Shown here piece by piece: positions 61,273-64,000 of a stretch of 64,000 bases of DNA. This DNA comes from Palsa-883 sp963847615 (GTDB lineage: Bacteria; Pseudomonadota; Alphaproteobacteria; Acetobacterales; Acetobacteraceae), in the NCBI GenBank assembly GCA_963847615.1, contig CAWKAN010000025.1:124001-188000 (forward strand), read 5' to 3'. Position 1 is the first letter of the stretch. Every line of letters starts with the position of its first letter. The position numbers and the translations under genes were made by a program. The notes below the pieces were generated by a model. The model was given only the letters and a program-made list of their open reading frames with translations, ran no database searches and was not told the origin of the DNA.

Positions 61273-62211
61273 TCAGGTTTGGGGTTTGCGCGATGACGTC
61301 CCCGGATTGTGCTGCTCGCGCAACGCATCGGCCGAGAGCCGAACCACTTCGGAAATTTGCAGCAGCTGACCGGCCAGAGGATTTGTCTTGCGCCAGATCA
61401 TGCCAATGGTCCGTGAGGGTTGCGGGCTTTTAAGGCGAGCGACAGAGACTGACGCCGAGCGTGTCTCAACCGCCACGGCCATTTCCGGGATCAAAGTGAC
61501 ACCGATGCCCGCGCCGACCATTTGGACCAGCGTGGACAAAGAGCTCGCGTCCAACCCCTGCCGCGGCAGCGACGAGTGCATATTGCAGAACGAGAGGGCC
61601 TGATCGCGAAAGCAGTGCCCTTCCTCCAGCAGCAGCAGCCGCATTTCGCGCAGCGCTTCGCGATCGGGAACCGGCGTTCCCGCATCCGCGCGCGGCCGGA
61701 CCAGCAGGAAATTTTCCGCGAACAGGGCCACCTCGGTCAGCGAAGGTTCTGACACCGGCAGAGCAACAATCGCGGTATCGAGCCGACCTTCGATCAGCTC
61801 TTGTAGCAGTTTCGCCGTCAGCGTCTCCCGCACGTGAATGTCAAGTTCGGAATGCAGTCGGTTGAGGTTCCCGAGAACCGTCGGCAGCAGATAGGGTGCA
61901 ACCGTCGGGATCATGCCGATGCGCAGCCGGCCCACAAGCCGGTCGCGCGACGCCCGCGCGAAGTCTTCCAGTTCATCGACCGAGCGCAGGATGTCGCGGA
62001 CGCGTCGGACGGCCTCCTCTCCGAACTTCGTCAGCCGGATCTGGCGTGCGCCTCTTTCGATCAGCGCGGCGCCCAGAGCGTCCTCGAGTTCCTTGATCTG
62101 CATCGACAAAGCCGGCTGCGAGATCGCACAGGCATCCGCCGCGCGCCCGAAGTGGCCATGCCGTCCCAGCGCATCGAAATAGCCAAGCTGCCTGAGCGTT
62201 ATCTGCTTCAT
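61273..62211 (-). CDS. oxyR: OxyR-type hydrogen-peroxide-sensing LysR regulator
   Basis: A 312-residue LysR-type activator: winged helix QITLRQLGYFDALGRHGHFGRAADACAISQPALSMQIKELEDALG, and the effector domain with EEGHCFRDQALSFC, in which the two cysteines (spaced nine residues apart) match the OxyR redox pair. GAGIGVTLIPEMAV is also typical. It is divergent from katG, the classic target, with 97 bases between the starts. Confidence 0.94.
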   Translation of the reverse strand: MKQITLRQLGYFDALGRHGHFGRAADACAISQPALSMQIKELEDALGAALIERGARQIRLTKFGEEAVRRVRDILRSVDELEDFARASRDRLVGRLRIGMIPTVAPYLLPTVLGNLNRLHSELDIHVRETLTAKLLQELIEGRLDTAIVALPVSEPSLTEVALFAENFLLVRPRADAGTPVPDREALREMRLLLLEEGHCFRDQALSFCNMHSSLPRQGLDASSLSTLVQMVGAGIGVTLIPEMAVAVETRSASVSVARLKSPQPSRTIGMIWRKTNPLAGQLLQISEVVRLSADALREQHNPGTSSRKPQT

Positions 62212-62308
62212 CAGTATATCTTATCACCACGATCAGAATAATGTGACTTTACCTGATAACGTCCCCGGCGTAAAGCACCCATCCGTCGAACACGGTGGAG
62301 GAAATATC
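62212..62308. promoter_or_regulatory. oxyR-katG divergent promoter region
   Basis: The 97-base region is AT-richer than its surroundings. TTATCA (62221-62226) and TGATAA (62254-62259) form a spaced inverted repeat, with GATCAGAATAATG between. This resembles the dyad layout bound by OxyR, but the exact OxyR consensus is not clear. The katG ribosome site GGAGGAA is at 62296-62302. Confidence 0.55.
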
Positions 62309-64000
62309 ATGGCTGACACGAGCAAGTGCCCGGTGATGCACGGGGTTCCATCGAACGCCACCTTTGCCGGCAGGTCGAACCGCGATTGGTGGCCGAACCA
62401 GCTGAACCTCAATATCCTCCACCAGCACTCGGCCCTGTCCAATCCCATGGGCCAGGCGTTCAACTACGCCGAGGCGTTCAAGACGCTCGATCTCAAGGCC
62501 CTGAAGCGCGACCTCTATGCGCTGATGACGGACTTCGCAGGCCTGGTGGCCGGCCGACTGGGGCCATTACGGGCCGCTGTTCATCCGGATGGCCTGGCAT
62601 AGCGCCGGCACCTACCGCATCGGCGACGGCCGCGGCGGCGCCGCCACGGGCACGCAGCGCTTCGCACCGCTCAACAGCTGGCCGGACAACGTCAATCTCG
62701 ACAAGGCGCGCCGGTTGCTGTGGCCGGTCAAGCGGAAGTACGGCAACAGGATTTCCTGGGCCGACCTCATGATCCTGGCCGGCAACTGCGCGCTGGAATT
62801 GATGGGCCGCAAAACCTTCGGTTTCGGCGGCGGGCGCGAGGATGTCTGGGAGCCGGAGGAAGACATCTACTGGGGCAGCGAGGACACCTGGCTCGGCGAC
62901 AAGCGCTACGCCGGCGACCGGGCGCTGGAGAATCCGCTGGCCGCCGTGCAGATGGGTCTGATCTACGTGAACCCCGAAGGTCCGAACGGCAATCCCGATC
63001 CGGTCGCCTCGGGCCGCGACGTCCGCGAGACCTTCGCGCGCATGGCGATGAACGACGAGGAAACCGTGGCCCTGGTCGCCGGCGGCCACACCTTCGGCAA
63101 ATGTCACGGCGCGGGCGATGTGGCGCATGTCGGGCCGGTGCCGGAAGCCGCGCCGCTCGAGGCGATGGGCCTCGGCTGGATCAGCCTCTATGGCAGCGGC
63201 AAGGCCGGCGACACGATCTCCAGCGGGATCGAAGGCGCCTGGAAGCCGAACCCGACCAAGTGGGACATGGGCTATCTCGACATGCTGTTCCGCTACGAGT
63301 GGGAGCTGGTGAAAAGCCCCGCCGGCGCGCATCAGTGGATGGCGAAGGACGTGGCCGCGGCGGACATGATCCCCGACGCGCACGACCCGGCGAAGCAGCA
63401 CCGGCCGATGATGACGACGGCGGATCTGTCGCTGCGCTTCGACCCGATCTACGCGCCGATCGCGCGGCGCTTCCACAACAACCCGGAGCAGTTCGCGGAT
63501 GCCTTCGCGCGCGCATGGTTCAAGCTGACCCACCGCGACATGGGTCCGCGCGCGCGCTACCTCGGCCCGGAGGTCCCGGCGGAGGAGCTGATCTGGCAGG
63601 ATCCGGTCCCCGCCATCGACCATGAGCTGATCGACGCGAACGAGATTGTGCAGCTCAAGGCGAAGATTCTTGCCGCGGGCCTGTCGGTCGGCGAACTCGT
63701 CTCCACCGCCTGGGCCTCGGCCGCGACGTTCCGCGGTTCCGACAAGCGCGGCGGCGCGAACGGGGCGCGCCTCCGCCTCGCCCCGCAGAAGGATTGGGAG
63801 GTCAACCAGCCGGCCCAACTGGCGAAGGTGCTCGCGTCCCTGAAGGGGATTTAGGCGGCGTTCAACGCTGCGTCTGGCAAGAAGAAGGTGTCGCTCGCCG
63901 ATCTGATCGTGCTCGGTGGGTGCGCAGCCGTCGAGGCAGCCGCCAAGCAGGCCGGGCACGAGATGGCGGTGCCGTTCTCGCCGGGCCGCACGGACGCATC
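62309..64000 (+). CDS. katG: catalase-peroxidase, one frameshift and one in-frame TAG, 3' end outside window
   Basis: KatG destroys hydrogen peroxide with heme. Seen are TSKCPVMHGVPSNATFAGRSNRDWWPNQLNLNILHQHS, then after a frame change near 62534 WGHYGPLFIRMAWHSAGTYRIGDGRGGA (distal Trp-His), GLIYVNPEGPNGNPDP (Tyr of the Met-Tyr-Trp adduct) and AGGHTFGKCHGAG (proximal His), and further KatG segments to ASLKGI. There TAG (63852-63854) replaces what is Gln in relatives, after which AAFNAASGKKKVSLADLIVLGGCAAVEAAAKQ continues in the same frame to the window end. The ATG at 62309 follows GGAGGAA. Confidence 0.93.

Overview
The window reads as a high-GC alphaproteobacterial chromosome, most likely Acetobacteraceae or a close relative. 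Support comes from the orders cvpA-purF-SDR, tRNA-Trp-secE-nusG, hldD-lgt-MidA and truB-rpsO-pnp, the divergent oxyR/katG pair, and many GC-rich palindromic repeats. This is inference from gene content; no rRNA gene is present. Many conserved genes carry single-base indels (metY, lgt, hldD, truB, katG, the glycogen debranching enzyme). Because lgt is normally essential, at least some of these are probably sequence or assembly errors rather than real decay.

Layout. 1-5.0 kb: a CoA-binding protein, O-acetylhomoserine sulfhydrylase and two tandem OmpA-like outer-membrane proteins. 5.0-8.0 kb: the minus-strand cvpA-purF-SDR operon. 8.3-22.4 kb: a minus-strand surface-glycan island with three GT90 (CAP10/POGLUT-type) glycosyltransferases, a UDP-xylose synthase, a 1460-residue fusion carrying GT2 and GT9 domains, and two small proteins with a WYLxxYPDV repeat. 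22.8-29.1 kb: a heavily frameshifted debranching enzyme, an IS1380-like remnant, a sorbosone-dehydrogenase-like periplasmic enzyme, a scrambled PaaI-type thioesterase and a DUF3830 protein. 29.5-34.0 kb: flavin reductase, a VWA-like protein, rnhB, a sulfotransferase, and nusG-secE-tRNA-Trp. 34.5-38.7 kb: a four-gene peptide ABC transporter without its binding protein, then dodecin. 38.9-42.3 kb: MidA, lgt, hldD and ubiK. 42.4-46.5 kb: YbjN-like, small hypothetical, cupin-like, histidine-kinase-like and rpmB genes. 47-54 kb: truB, rpsO, pnp, an NPD-type oxidoreductase and an MFS transporter. 54.5-59.6 kb: DUF883/YqjE-like membrane genes, a CBS protein, a PdxA-family gene behind a large minisatellite, a STAS-like and a DUF4336 protein. 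59.6-64 kb: palindromic elements, a decayed GxxExxY gene, oxyR and katG, the last cut by the window end.

The two most unusual features are these. (1) The glycan island pairs three paralogous GT90 enzymes, each ending in a beta-trefoil-like domain, with a UDP-xylose synthase, which suggests an uncharacterised bacterial xylosylation pathway. (2) A family of about 300-bp mosaic palindromes keeps nearly identical outer arms while the inner arms differ completely between copies yet remain self-complementary. Three otherwise readable genes (a thioesterase, a YbjN-like gene and katG) are each interrupted by one in-frame TAG.
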